A DNA stretch of 64,000 bases from Streptomyces globisporus (lineage in GTDB: Bacteria > Actinomycetota > Actinomycetes > Streptomycetales > Streptomycetaceae): positions 496,001-560,000 of the forward strand of contig BMTG01000003.1 in the NCBI GenBank assembly GCA_014649555.1, given 5' to 3'. Positions within the stretch are counted from its first letter, which is position 1. Every line of letters begins with the position of its first letter. The translations under genes and the position numbers were made by a program. The notes below the pieces were generated by a model. It was not told where the DNA came from, ran no database searches, and was given only the letters and a program-made list of their open reading frames with translations. This document shows, piece by piece, positions 8,942 through 16,690 of the stretch.

Positions 8942-10176
8942 CGATGTCCTCCGTGGGAGTCGTTGCGGGACCAGGCGCCGAGTGCGGGGACGCAGTGCTC
9001 GGCGAAGTACTCGAAGTCGGCGGCCGTGTTGTACACGTGCGTCGACAGGCGCAGGTAGCCGACGCCGCCGAAGCTGGTGAACGCGGCCGCCACACCCAGC
9101 TCCCGCGCCACCCGGTCGCGGAGCGCGTCGGCCTCGGGGTGGGTGGCGGCCAGCGGGGCGGGAAGGCGTACGAGCCGCAGGGCGCCGACCGGCATGCCGA
9201 CATCCACGCGGCAGTCCTCGCCGGTGAGTTCGGAGAACGCCCCGGCCACGATCCGCTCCGCGTAGTCCGCCAGCTCCTCCATGTAGGTACGGGCGGCGTC
9301 CCAGCCCCAGGTGTCGCCCACGAAGTCGAGCGCGGTGGAGGCCGCGAGATAGCTGGTGGCGTCCACGGTGCCCTGGATGTCGAACCGATGGGGGAACGGG
9401 TCGCGGGCGCCCCAGGAGTCGATGAGGGGGAAGAGGCTGTCGCGCAGGGCGGTACGCGCGACCAGCGCTGCCGTGCCTCGGGGGGCGCAGCCGAACTTGT
9501 GCAGGTTGCCGACCCAGATGTCGCAGTCGACTCCGGCGAGGGGGTCGGCCGCGAGTCCGGGCACATGGGCTCCGTCCACGAGCACGGGGATGCCTCGGCG
9601 GCGCGCTTCGGCGGCGATGCGCCCGACGGGCATCCAGCGGGCGGTCGCCGAGGTGATGTGGTCGATCACGACGAGGCCGGTCGCCTCGCCCATCGCGGCG
9701 GTCACGCACGCGTACGCGGTGTCCTCGTCGGCGTCGAGCGGAACGTGGGCCGTACGCAGGGTGCCGCCCCACCGCCGGGCGAGGCGTTCGGCCCCCATGG
9801 TGACCGCGCCGTAGCCGTGATCGGTGACCAGCACCTCCCCGCCGGGGCGTGCCGGAAGGCTGTTGTAGGCGACGCTCGCGCCTGCGCTGGCGTTGGGAAC
9901 GAGGGCGAGGTCGTCGACCGCGACTCCGAGGAAGCCGGCCAGCGTGCCCCGCGCGGCCGCGATCTTCGCCGGCAGAGCGGGAAACCACTGCACGGGAGAC
10001 GCCTCCATCAGCCGGCGCTGACGGTCCTGCTCCCGCTGGGCCACGAGCGGCACAGCACCGAACGATCCGTGGTTCAGGTGCTTGACCGTCGGATCGAGGG
10101 ACCAGGCGGCGGCGGCCGGGCGGCCGTCGGGAAGGGCAAGTGGCCGGGGTGCGGGGGCGAGGTCGATGGTGGGCAC
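8938..10176 (-). CDS. Class V PLP-dependent aminotransferase / isopenicillin-N-epimerase-like enzyme
   Basis: Cytoplasmic fold-type I PLP enzyme of 412 residues. N-terminal LNHGSFGAVP is typical of the CefD/EgtE-like branch of class V aminotransferases. The predicted Schiff-base lysine lies in GNLHKFGCAPRG, preceded by DGAHVPG and DIWVGN. The GTG start at 10176 has GGGAG six bases upstream. Known activities of this branch include epimerase, C-S lyase and desulfurase chemistry, so the reaction cannot be fixed here. It heads the sugar-type ABC operon and probably acts on the imported compound or its product. Confidence 0.8.
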   Translation of the reverse strand: MPTIDLAPAPRPLALPDGRPAAAAWSLDPTVKHLNHGSFGAVPLVAQREQDRQRRLMEASPVQWFPALPAKIAAARGTLAGFLGVAVDDLALVPNASAGASVAYNSLPARPGGEVLVTDHGYGAVTMGAERLARRWGGTLRTAHVPLDADEDTAYACVTAAMGEATGLVVIDHITSATARWMPVGRIAAEARRRGIPVLVDGAHVPGLAADPLAGVDCDIWVGNLHKFGCAPRGTAALVARTALRDSLFPLIDSWGARDPFPHRFDIQGTVDATSYLAASTALDFVGDTWGWDAARTYMEELADYAERIVAGAFSELTGEDCRVDVGMPVGALRLVRLPAPLAATHPEADALRDRVARELGVAAAFTSFGGVGYLRLSTHVYNTAADFEYFAEHCVPALGAWSRNDSHGGHR

Positions 10177-10279
10177 AGAACTCCCAGAAGCGGCAGGACA
10201 TCAGACATGGACGAGAAGAGGTGTGATGACTTGGCCGGAATACTGCCCTCCTCCCGCTCGATGGGCAAGAGTTCGGCGT

Positions 10280-10296
10280 AAGTTATCCAATGACTT
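10280..10296. promoter_or_regulatory. Candidate GntR operator between divergent genes
   Basis: The imperfect palindrome AAGTTATCCAATGACTT (arms AAGTTAT/ATGACTT, 6 of 7 pairing) lies in the gap between the PLP-enzyme/ABC operon and the GntR regulator gene. Position and the GT...AC core fit FadR-subfamily operators. Binding is inferred. Confidence 0.45.
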
Positions 10297-10305
10297 GTGG
10301 TTACG

Positions 10306-10336
10306 TTGCGATGACATACGACGACTCGCCTAAACT
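10306..10336 (+). promoter_or_regulatory. Putative promoter of the GntR regulator gene
   Basis: TTGCGA at 10306-10311 and TAAACT at 10331-10336 resemble -35 and -10 elements with a 19-base spacer, about 48 bases before the ATG at 10384. GAGAGAGG just upstream of the ATG is the likely ribosome binding site. Confidence 0.35.
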
Positions 10337-10383
10337 GACGCCCTGCTCGGCATGACACCGGGCCGATACGGAGAGAGGCCCCG

Positions 10384-11091
10384 ATGTCCGCAGTCGACAA
10401 GGCGTTCCACGGCCTGCGCCGGATGATCTCCAGTGGTCGCCTCGCGGCCGGCCAGCGGTTCCCACCGGAAGCGGACCTCTGCGAGGAGCTCGGCGTCTCC
10501 CGGGGATCGCTGCGGGAGGCGGTGCGGATGCTGGCGGCGCTGGGAGCGGCCGAGGCGCGGCACGGATCGGGGACGTACGTCTCGGCGCTGCGGCCGGAGG
10601 ATCTGCTCGGGCGGCTGTCCCTGACCGTCGAACTGCTGCCCCTGGACGGCCTGTTGGAGCTCTTTGAGATCCGGCGGGTGCTGGAGTCGCACGTGATGGC
10701 CCAGGCCGCCGCCCGGATCACCCCCAAGGAGCTGGAAACCCTCCAGGGCTGGCTGGAGACGATCGAGGCCAGTGAGGATCCGGCGGAGTTCGCCGACTAC
10801 GACCACCGGTTCCACGCGGAGATCGCCCGTATCGGTGGCAGCCCCTCCATGGAGGCGCTGCTCACGGTCTTCCGGTCCCGGTCCCGGCACTACCGCGTGT
10901 TCGCGCTGCCGGAGGGCCCGGAGTTCAAGCGGGCGGGCGACGAGGACCATCGGGCGATCGTCGCCGCCCTGGCGAACCGCGATCCGGCCGCCGCGGCGAG
11001 CGCGGCGGCGGCGCACATCGCCCGCAGTGAACGCTGGCTGAGCGCCACCCGCCCTCCGGTGACCGGGGAGGCGACGGAGGAGCCCGGCTGA
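10384..11091 (+). CDS. GntR/FadR-family (FCD domain) transcriptional regulator
   Basis: DNA-binding regulator of 235 residues. The winged helix-turn-helix spans about residues 5-70 (FPPEADLCEELGVSRGSLREAVRMLAALG, ending HGSGTYVS). The C-terminal all-helical FCD ligand domain contains the conserved FDIRRVLE-like LFEIRRVLESHV, the DHRFHAEIA metal/ligand-site motif and a late DHRAIVAAL. Divergent placement suggests that it controls the PLP-enzyme/ABC operon in response to that system's ligand. Confidence 0.9.
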   Translation: MSAVDKAFHGLRRMISSGRLAAGQRFPPEADLCEELGVSRGSLREAVRMLAALGAAEARHGSGTYVSALRPEDLLGRLSLTVELLPLDGLLELFEIRRVLESHVMAQAAARITPKELETLQGWLETIEASEDPAEFADYDHRFHAEIARIGGSPSMEALLTVFRSRSRHYRVFALPEGPEFKRAGDEDHRAIVAALANRDPAAAASAAAAHIARSERWLSATRPPVTGEATEEPG

Positions 11092-11108
11092 GGAGACGCG
11101 GACGGCCC

Positions 11109-11143
11109 CGGAAGCCCGCCGTGACCAGTGCGGCGGGCTTCCG
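11109..11143. terminator. Bidirectional hairpin terminator
   Basis: A perfect 13-bp stem (CGGAAGCCCGCCG with CGGCGGGCTTCCG) and a 9-base loop lie between the convergent GntR and acyl-CoA dehydrogenase genes. Confidence 0.75.
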
Positions 11144-11164
11144 AGGCCGATCCGGGCGGAGGCG

Positions 11165-12283
11165 CTACGGCGCCGGAAGTTCCGTCAGCTCCCCGACGGC
11201 CTGGCGGTGGCCGCCCGCCGTCCCGTACGCGATCGAGTCGGCCTTGGCCCGCTTGAGGTACAGGTGCGCGGGGTGCTCCCAGGTCATGCCGATCCCGCCG
11301 TGCAGCTGGACGCACTCCTCGGCGGCGTGCACGGCGACGCCCGAGCAGTACGCCTGGGCCACCGCGACGGCGAGCGGGGCGTCGGGGCTGCCGGTGGCCA
11401 GCGCGTCGGCGGCGTTGCGGGCGGCGGCGCGGGCCGAGACGACCTCCAGCCAGAGCTGTGCCATCCGGTGCTTGAGCGCCTGGAACGATCCGACCGGCCG
11501 GTTGAACTGGTGGCGTTCACGGGTGTGGCGGACGGTCTCGGTCAGACACCACTCGGCGATCCCGAGCTGTTCGGAGGCGAGCAGTCCGGCCCCGGCGAGC
11601 AGTCCGCGCCGTACGGCGGTGGCGCCGGCGTCCGCGTCGGCCAGCAGGGTCCCGGTCGCCCCGGTCAGGGTGACGGCGGCGAGCGGGCGGGTCAGGTCGA
11701 GCGGGACGAGCGCCTCCACGGCGACCCCGGGGCCCGAGGTCTCGACCGCGTACAGCCCTTCGGCGGTCGGCACCAGCAGGACATCGGCGGCCGCCGCGTC
11801 GGCGATGCCCCGGACCGTTCCGTCCGGCCCGGCGAGGACCGGCCCCGCCCCGGCGGGCGGAGTCGCGAAGGGCACGGCGAGTACGGCCGTACGCGCGCCG
11901 GACGCCAGTTCGCCGAGGAGCACCGCGGCCGGTCCGTCCTCCGTGCCCAGCGCGAGCAGGGTCTCGGTGGCCACCACGGAGCTGGTCAGATAGGGGGCAG
12001 GGGCGACGCTGCGGCCCAGCTCCTCCAGGACCACGGCGGCCTCGCGGTGGGACGCGCCCTGGCCGCCGAGCTTCTCGGGGACGAGGAGTCCGGCCGCGCC
12101 GATGTCACCGGCCAGCGACGACCACAGCCGCGGGTCGTACGGCGTGTCGGACTCGGTGGCGGCGATCACCGTCGGCGCGTCGGCCCGGTCGGCGAGGAGG
12201 GCGCGCACGGCGGAGCGGAGGTCCTCCTCGTCCTGCGAGTAGAGCAGGTCGGGGGTGGCGGGGGGCTGGTTGGGCGCGGTCAT
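11165..12283 (-). CDS. Acyl-CoA dehydrogenase (small/divergent partner subunit)
   Basis: Flavoenzyme-fold protein of 372 residues, acyl-CoA dehydrogenase superfamily. The N-terminal helical domain (LRSAVRALLADRAD), middle domain and C-terminal domain (RHQFNRPVGSFQALKHRMAQLW, then QLHGGIGMTWEHPAHLYLKRAKADS) are recognisable. It overlaps the neighbouring acyl-CoA dehydrogenase gene by an ATGA. Adjacent pairs like this often form heteromeric FadE enzymes acting on steroid or unusual acyl-CoA side chains; the substrate is not evident here. Confidence 0.85.
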   Translation of the reverse strand: MTAPNQPPATPDLLYSQDEEDLRSAVRALLADRADAPTVIAATESDTPYDPRLWSSLAGDIGAAGLLVPEKLGGQGASHREAAVVLEELGRSVAPAPYLTSSVVATETLLALGTEDGPAAVLLGELASGARTAVLAVPFATPPAGAGPVLAGPDGTVRGIADAAAADVLLVPTAEGLYAVETSGPGVAVEALVPLDLTRPLAAVTLTGATGTLLADADAGATAVRRGLLAGAGLLASEQLGIAEWCLTETVRHTRERHQFNRPVGSFQALKHRMAQLWLEVVSARAAARNAADALATGSPDAPLAVAVAQAYCSGVAVHAAEECVQLHGGIGMTWEHPAHLYLKRAKADSIAYGTAGGHRQAVGELTELPAP

Positions 12284-13473
12284 CGGCTCAGGTCCTTCCA
12301 GGCGACGTCCTTGTCGTTGCGGGGCTCGGCGGGCAGCCCGAGGACGCGTTCGGCCACGATGTTCAGCAGGACCTCGCTGGTGCCGCCCTCGATGGAGTTG
12401 CCCTTGGAGCGCAGATAGCGGTAGCCGGCGTCGCGTCCGGTGAAGTCGACCAGCTCCGGGCGGACCATGGTCCAGTCGCTGTACAACAGGCCCTCTTCGC
12501 CGAGGAGTTCGACCTCCAGGCCGCTGATCTCCTGGTTGAGGCGGGCGAAGGCGAGCTTCATGCCCGAGCCCTCGGGTCCGGGCTGTCCGGCGACGAGCTG
12601 CTGGCGCAGCCGTTCACCGGTGAGCCGGGCGACCTCGGCCTCGACCCAGAGGGTCAGCAGCCGCTGGTGGGTGTCGGGGGTGCGCAGCTCGGGGCGTTCG
12701 CGCCAGGTCTTCGCGACCGGGCCGATCATGCCGCCCTCGCGGGGGATGCGGGAGCCGCCGATGGAGACGCGCTCGTTCATCAGGGTGGTCTGGGCGACCT
12801 TCCACCCCTCGCCGACGGGTCCGAGCCGGTGGCTGTCGGGGATGCGTACGCCGGTGAGGAAGACCTCGTTGAACTCGGCCTCGCCGGTGATCTGGCGCAG
12901 CGGCCGGACCTCGACTCCGGGGTCGGTCATGTCGCAGATGAAGTAGCTGATGCCCCGGTGCTTGGGCAGGTCCGGGTCGGTGCGGGCGATGAGGATGGCC
13001 CAGCGGGCCAGGTGGGCACTGGACGTCCAGACCTTCTGGCCGTCGACGATCCAGTCGCCGGTCTCGTCCCTCACGGCCCGGGTGGCCAGGGCCGCGAGGT
13101 CGGATCCGGCGCCCGGCTCGCTGAACAGCTGGCACCAGACCTCCTCCCCCACCCACAGCGGGCGCAGGAAGCGGCGCTTCTGCTCGTCGGTTCCGAAGCC
13201 GAGGATGGTCGGCGCCGCCATGCCGAGGCCGATGCCGATGCGGCGCGGGTCGTTGTCCGGCGCGTCGGCGGCGGCGAGTTCGGCGTCGGCGACCTGCTGG
13301 AGGGAGCGGGGCGCGGCGAGCCCGCCGAGGCCCACCGGGTAGTGGACCCAGGCGAGGCCGGCGTCGAAGCGGGCCTTCAGGAAGTCGGTGCGGCCGGTGG
13401 TGGCGGGCGGGTGCGCGGCGAGCAGCTCGCGGGTGCGGCGGCGGACCTCGGCGGCGTCCACGGCGGGGCTCAT
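12280..13473 (-). CDS. Acyl-CoA dehydrogenase (large partner subunit)
   Basis: FAD-dependent dehydrogenase of 397 residues. Motifs seen: CQLFSEPGAGSDLA (flavin/substrate contact), VDGQKVWTSSAHLARW, and the C-terminal GNSIEGGTSEVLLNIVAERVLGLP. It is coupled to the downstream partner (ATGA, 12280-12283) and to the upstream oxidoreductase gene (ATGA, 13470-13473), giving a three-gene operon probably for degradation of an acyl-CoA. Confidence 0.9.
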   Translation of the reverse strand: MSPAVDAAEVRRRTRELLAAHPPATTGRTDFLKARFDAGLAWVHYPVGLGGLAAPRSLQQVADAELAAADAPDNDPRRIGIGLGMAAPTILGFGTDEQKRRFLRPLWVGEEVWCQLFSEPGAGSDLAALATRAVRDETGDWIVDGQKVWTSSAHLARWAILIARTDPDLPKHRGISYFICDMTDPGVEVRPLRQITGEAEFNEVFLTGVRIPDSHRLGPVGEGWKVAQTTLMNERVSIGGSRIPREGGMIGPVAKTWRERPELRTPDTHQRLLTLWVEAEVARLTGERLRQQLVAGQPGPEGSGMKLAFARLNQEISGLEVELLGEEGLLYSDWTMVRPELVDFTGRDAGYRYLRSKGNSIEGGTSEVLLNIVAERVLGLPAEPRNDKDVAWKDLSR

Positions 13474-14435
13474 CGGGCGCCTCCGGGCAGGACGACGATG
13501 CGGCCGGTGCTCGTGCCGTCGGCGACGCGCTGGACGGCGTCGGCTGCACCGGCCATGGCGACACGCTCACTGATCAGGGGTTTGACGATGCCCTGTTCGG
13601 CGAGCTTGGTCAGCTCCTCGTGGCAGGCGCGGACGGCGCCGGGGTCCTTGGTGTTGTAGAGGCCCCAGTGCAGGCCGACGACCGAGTAGTTCTTCACCAG
13701 GGCGTGGTTGAGGGCCGGGGTGGGGATGACACCGCTGGCGAAGCCGACGACGAGAATGCGCCCCTCGAAGGCGACGCACTTGGTGGACTTGGCGTACGCG
13801 TCGCCGCCGACCGGGTCGTAGACGACGTCCGCGCCGCGCCCGCCGGTGGCTTCCTTCACGGCGGCGACGAGGTCCTCGCTCCGCCGGTCGATGACCAGGT
13901 CGCAGCCGAGTTCGCGGGCGACGGCCGCCTTGTCGGGGCCGCCGACGACGCCGATGACCTGCGCGCCCGCGGCCTTGCCGAGCTGGACGGCGGCGCTGCC
14001 GACGCCGCCGGCCGCCGCGTGGACGAGGAGGGTCTCGCCGGGCTGGAGGTTCGCGCGGCGGTGCAGGCCGAACCAGCCGGTCTGGTAGCCGACGTGCAGG
14101 GCGGCCGCTTCGGCGTCGTCCAGCGCGTCGGGGGCGGGCAGCAGGGCCGCCTCGTCCGCGACGACGTAGTCGGCGAAGCCGCCGTGCGGCAGGGCGGGGG
14201 TGGCGAGGACCCGCCGGCCGTCCTCGGTCGTGCCGCACACCTCGACGCCCGGGGTGAACGGCAGCGGCGGTCGCACCTGGTACTGGCCCCGGCAGAGCAG
14301 GGCGTCGGGGAAGTTGACGTTCGCCGCGCGGACCTCGACGAGCACCTGCCCGCCGCCGGGCGTGGGCCGGTCCGTCTCCTCCAGCCGCATCACCTCGCCC
14401 GGCTCACCGTTCCGGTGCACTCGCCATGCCTGCAT
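13470..14435 (-). CDS. NADPH:quinone oxidoreductase-like zinc-free MDR protein
   Basis: Medium-chain dehydrogenase/reductase of 321 residues, quinone-oxidoreductase branch. N-terminal GroES-like domain (VLVEVRAANVNFPDALLCRGQY) and a Rossmann domain with HAAAGGVGSAAVQLGKAAGAQVIG. The ATG at 14435 has GGAGG 6 bases upstream; a longer frame from 14465 lacks that. First gene of the acyl-CoA dehydrogenase operon, so it may reduce an enoyl or enone intermediate (inference). Confidence 0.85.
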   Translation of the reverse strand: MQAWRVHRNGEPGEVMRLEETDRPTPGGGQVLVEVRAANVNFPDALLCRGQYQVRPPLPFTPGVEVCGTTEDGRRVLATPALPHGGFADYVVADEAALLPAPDALDDAEAAALHVGYQTGWFGLHRRANLQPGETLLVHAAAGGVGSAAVQLGKAAGAQVIGVVGGPDKAAVARELGCDLVIDRRSEDLVAAVKEATGGRGADVVYDPVGGDAYAKSTKCVAFEGRILVVGFASGVIPTPALNHALVKNYSVVGLHWGLYNTKDPGAVRACHEELTKLAEQGIVKPLISERVAMAGAADAVQRVADGTSTGRIVVLPGGAR

Positions 14436-14506
14436 GAGGGGCCTCCACAACACTGTCGGCGTCAACCGCCTGAGCGGTCGGCATTACCACTGCTGCGCCG
14501 CATACT

Positions 14507-14518
14507 AAGCGGTCGCTT
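14507..14518. promoter_or_regulatory. Candidate TetR-type operator for the acyl-CoA dehydrogenase operon
   Basis: AAGCG-GT-CGCTT is a palindrome with 5-bp arms, 72 bases upstream of the operon start at 14435. A second copy of AGCGGTCG lies at 14473-14480. Similar AAGCG...CGCTT sites serve TetR-type regulators of fatty-acid genes in actinobacteria. No TetR gene is adjacent. Confidence 0.4.
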
Positions 14519-14564
14519 GCCGATCTGGGAACACCCCGGCCCTGCCCCCGGGACGCCCCGGTCC

Positions 14565-15164
14565 TCAGCCGCGCTTGGGCTTCGCCCGTACGTGCATACG
14601 CTCGCCCTGCGGGCCGAAGAGGCTGAGGAACTCCACCCTCTCGTCCTCGGCCGGGCCGAACCAGTGCGGCAGCCGGGTGTCGAACTCGGCGGCCTCCCCC
14701 GGCTCCAGCACCAGATCGTGTTCGGCCAGCAGCAGCCGCAGCTTCCCGGAGAGCACGAACAGCCACTCGTACCCCTCGTGCGTGCGCTGCTCCGGCGGGC
14801 CGCCGCTGCCCGGCTCCTGGATCAGCTTGTACGCCTGGAGGCCGCCCGGCCGGGCGGTCAGCGGCAGCATGGTCCGGCCGTGCTGCACGATCGGTTTGGC
14901 CCGCACCCGGGGGTCGCCGACCGGTGCGGCGCCCACGAGGTCGTCGAGCGGCACCTCGTGGGCGCGGGCGATCGGCAGCATCAGTTCGAGGCTGGGGCGG
15001 CGGCCGCCGGACTCCAGCCGGGAGAGCGTGGAGACGGAGATACCGGTGGCGGCCGAGAGGGCGGCGAGGGTGACCCCCCGGTCCTTGCGCAGCCGGCGCA
15101 GCCGTGGGCCGACGCCGGAGAGGACGGATTCCAGTTCCGGATCGTCCCGGTCGTGTTCCTTCAT
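14565..15164 (-). CDS. XRE-family regulator with C-terminal cupin domain
   Basis: Regulator of 199 residues. Helix-turn-helix at about residues 18-75 (LRRLRKDRGVTLAALSAATGISVSTLSRLESGGRRPSLELM); cupin barrel at about 115-190 (EGYEWLFVLSGKLRLLL, LEPGEAAEFDTRLPHWFGP). This architecture usually senses small metabolites or oxidative state. No Shine-Dalgarno precedes the ATG, and a promoter places the transcription start at or next to it (see the separate entry), so the mRNA is probably leaderless. Confidence 0.88.
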   Translation of the reverse strand: MKEHDRDDPELESVLSGVGPRLRRLRKDRGVTLAALSAATGISVSTLSRLESGGRRPSLELMLPIARAHEVPLDDLVGAAPVGDPRVRAKPIVQHGRTMLPLTARPGGLQAYKLIQEPGSGGPPEQRTHEGYEWLFVLSGKLRLLLAEHDLVLEPGEAAEFDTRLPHWFGPAEDERVEFLSLFGPQGERMHVRAKPKRG

Positions 15165-15170
15165 CGGGCC

Positions 15171-15199
15171 ATTGCAGAATCGGCAAGCCGGTTTGTCAA
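15171..15199 (-). promoter_or_regulatory. Promoter giving a leaderless mRNA for the XRE-cupin regulator
   Basis: On the minus strand TTGACA (15199-15194) and TGCAAT (15176-15171) are 17 bases apart. Only six bases separate the -10 from the ATG at 15164, so transcription should begin at about the A of the start codon. Confidence 0.5.
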
Positions 15200-15219
15200 T
15201 ACGGCCGAAACCGCCGGGC

Positions 15220-15954
15220 TCAGTGGGCGAAGACCTCGAAGGTGACCGCGGGCCGGCCGCCGAACTGCTCGGCGGCCGCCTCGACCATGCCCGTGAGGAA
15301 GGTCCGGCAGTACCGCTCCGGGTCCTCCTGGGTCAGCGCCCCGATGTACGTACGGTGCTCCAGCAGGGACCGGACCGAGCGTTCGAGGCCGGCCGTCGCG
15401 TCGACCGCGTGGGTGGGCCGGTCGCTGCCCGCCACGGCGGTCCAGCGCACTCCGTCCCACGGCTGGAGACCCTGCTCGCCGAGTTCCGGGAAGATCCAGC
15501 GGTTGCCCGCGTCGGCGACGGCGTCCAGGGTGGCGCGCCCGACCGCGCGGTGGTCGGGGGTGTTCCAGGCGACCCCGCCCCAGGTGTCCCGGTGGTTGAG
15601 GGTGACGACCAGTTCGGGGCGGTGGCGGCGGATGGCCGCGGCGATGTCGCGGCGCAGCCCGGTGCCGTATTCGATGACGCCGTCGCGGTGGTCGAGGAAC
15701 TCCACGGTGCGTACGCCGACGACGGCGGCGCCCGCCCGCTGCTCCCGCTCGCGCACCGGTGCGCACTCCTCGGGCGGCAGGGTGTCGATCCCGGCCTCGC
15801 CGCGGCTGGCGAGGAGGTAGACGACCTCGCGCCCGCCGTCGGTCCACTCGGGCACGGCGGCGGCCGCCCCGTACTCCAGGTCGTCGGGGTGGGCGACCAC
15901 GGCCAGGGCACGATGCCAGTCGCCGGGCATGGGTTCGAGTCGCTGCGGCGTCAT
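15220..15954 (-). CDS. PIG-L/LmbE family zinc-dependent deacetylase
   Basis: Cytoplasmic deacetylase-fold protein of 244 residues. The zinc-binding AHPDD motif is at residues 21-25 and the third ligand is in TPDHRAVG. The family removes N-acetyl groups from sugars or conjugates, for example in mycothiol metabolism. Length and motifs fit the Streptomyces PIG-L paralogues, but this is not clearly MshB or Mca. The ATG at 15954 has GGAGG 12 bases upstream. Confidence 0.88.
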   Translation of the reverse strand: MTPQRLEPMPGDWHRALAVVAHPDDLEYGAAAAVPEWTDGGREVVYLLASRGEAGIDTLPPEECAPVREREQRAGAAVVGVRTVEFLDHRDGVIEYGTGLRRDIAAAIRRHRPELVVTLNHRDTWGGVAWNTPDHRAVGRATLDAVADAGNRWIFPELGEQGLQPWDGVRWTAVAGSDRPTHAVDATAGLERSVRSLLEHRTYIGALTQEDPERYCRTFLTGMVEAAAEQFGGRPAVTFEVFAH

Positions 15955-16027
15955 ACGGGCAGGCTACCTCCGGCTCCGGCGGCGGGCGTGCGACGCTGGA
16001 GTCCGGCCGAACGAAAGGACCTGCCCC

Positions 16028-16600
16028 GTGCCCAGCCCCGCTTCCCTCTCCCCCGCCCAGGCCGCCGCCCGTCTGGAGGAGTTCACCGTCATCGACGTAC
16101 GGGCTCCGGGCGAGTACGCCGCCGGGCATGTCCCCGGCGCCCTGAACATCCCGCTCGACAAGCTGCCGGACGCGCTGCCCGCGCTGAAGTCGGCCTCCGC
16201 GCGCGGTTCGCTGCTGGTGGTGTGCGCCTCCGGGGTCCGGTCCACGCGGGCCTGCGAGATCCTCGCGGGCGCGGACATCGAGGCCGTGACGCTGACCGGC
16301 GGCACATCGGCCTGGGAGGGCGACGGCCGCGGCCTGGACCGCCCCGAGGGCGCGCGCACCACGTGGGCCATGGAGCGCCAGGTGCGGCTCGCGGCGGGCT
16401 CGCTGGTGGTGGCGGGGCTGCTGGCGGGCATCCGTTTCCCGGCGGCGCGCTGGCTCTCCGCGGGCGTCGGCACGGGCCTGGTCTATTCGGCGCTCAGCAA
16501 CACCTGCGGCATGGCGGCGGTCCTCTCCAAGCTGCCGCACAACCGGGCCCCGCGTTCCACCGGCGACCTGGACGCCACGCTTGAGGAGCTCCAGCGCTGA
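16028..16600 (+). CDS. Rhodanese domain fused to DUF2892-type membrane domain (YgaP-like)
   Basis: Membrane-tethered sulfurtransferase of 190 residues. The rhodanese domain spans about residues 10-105, with VIDVRAPGEYAAGHVPGALNIP and active-site loop VVCASGVRS carrying the persulfide Cys. The C-terminus has two hydrophobic segments of the inner-membrane DUF2892 type (RQVRLAAGSLVVAGLL...). The GTG start at 16028 is supported by AAAGGA 8 bases upstream. It would relay sulfane sulfur near the membrane. Confidence 0.88.
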   Translation: MPSPASLSPAQAAARLEEFTVIDVRAPGEYAAGHVPGALNIPLDKLPDALPALKSASARGSLLVVCASGVRSTRACEILAGADIEAVTLTGGTSAWEGDGRGLDRPEGARTTWAMERQVRLAAGSLVVAGLLAGIRFPAARWLSAGVGTGLVYSALSNTCGMAAVLSKLPHNRAPRSTGDLDATLEELQR

Positions 16601-16647
16601 TCCGGCGGGGCCCGCCGGACGCGGGCCCTGTCCGCTGCGGCCCGCCT

Positions 16648-16676
16648 CGGGGCCGGCCGGTCCGCGACCGGCCCCG
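16648..16676. terminator. Hairpin terminator between convergent genes
   Basis: CGGGGCCGG and CCGGCCCCG form a 9-bp stem, and an alternative inner stem GGCCGGTC/GACCGGCC is also possible. It lies between the rhodanese and peptidase genes, which converge. Confidence 0.6.
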
Positions 16677-16690
16677 GGAGGCAGGGCGGG

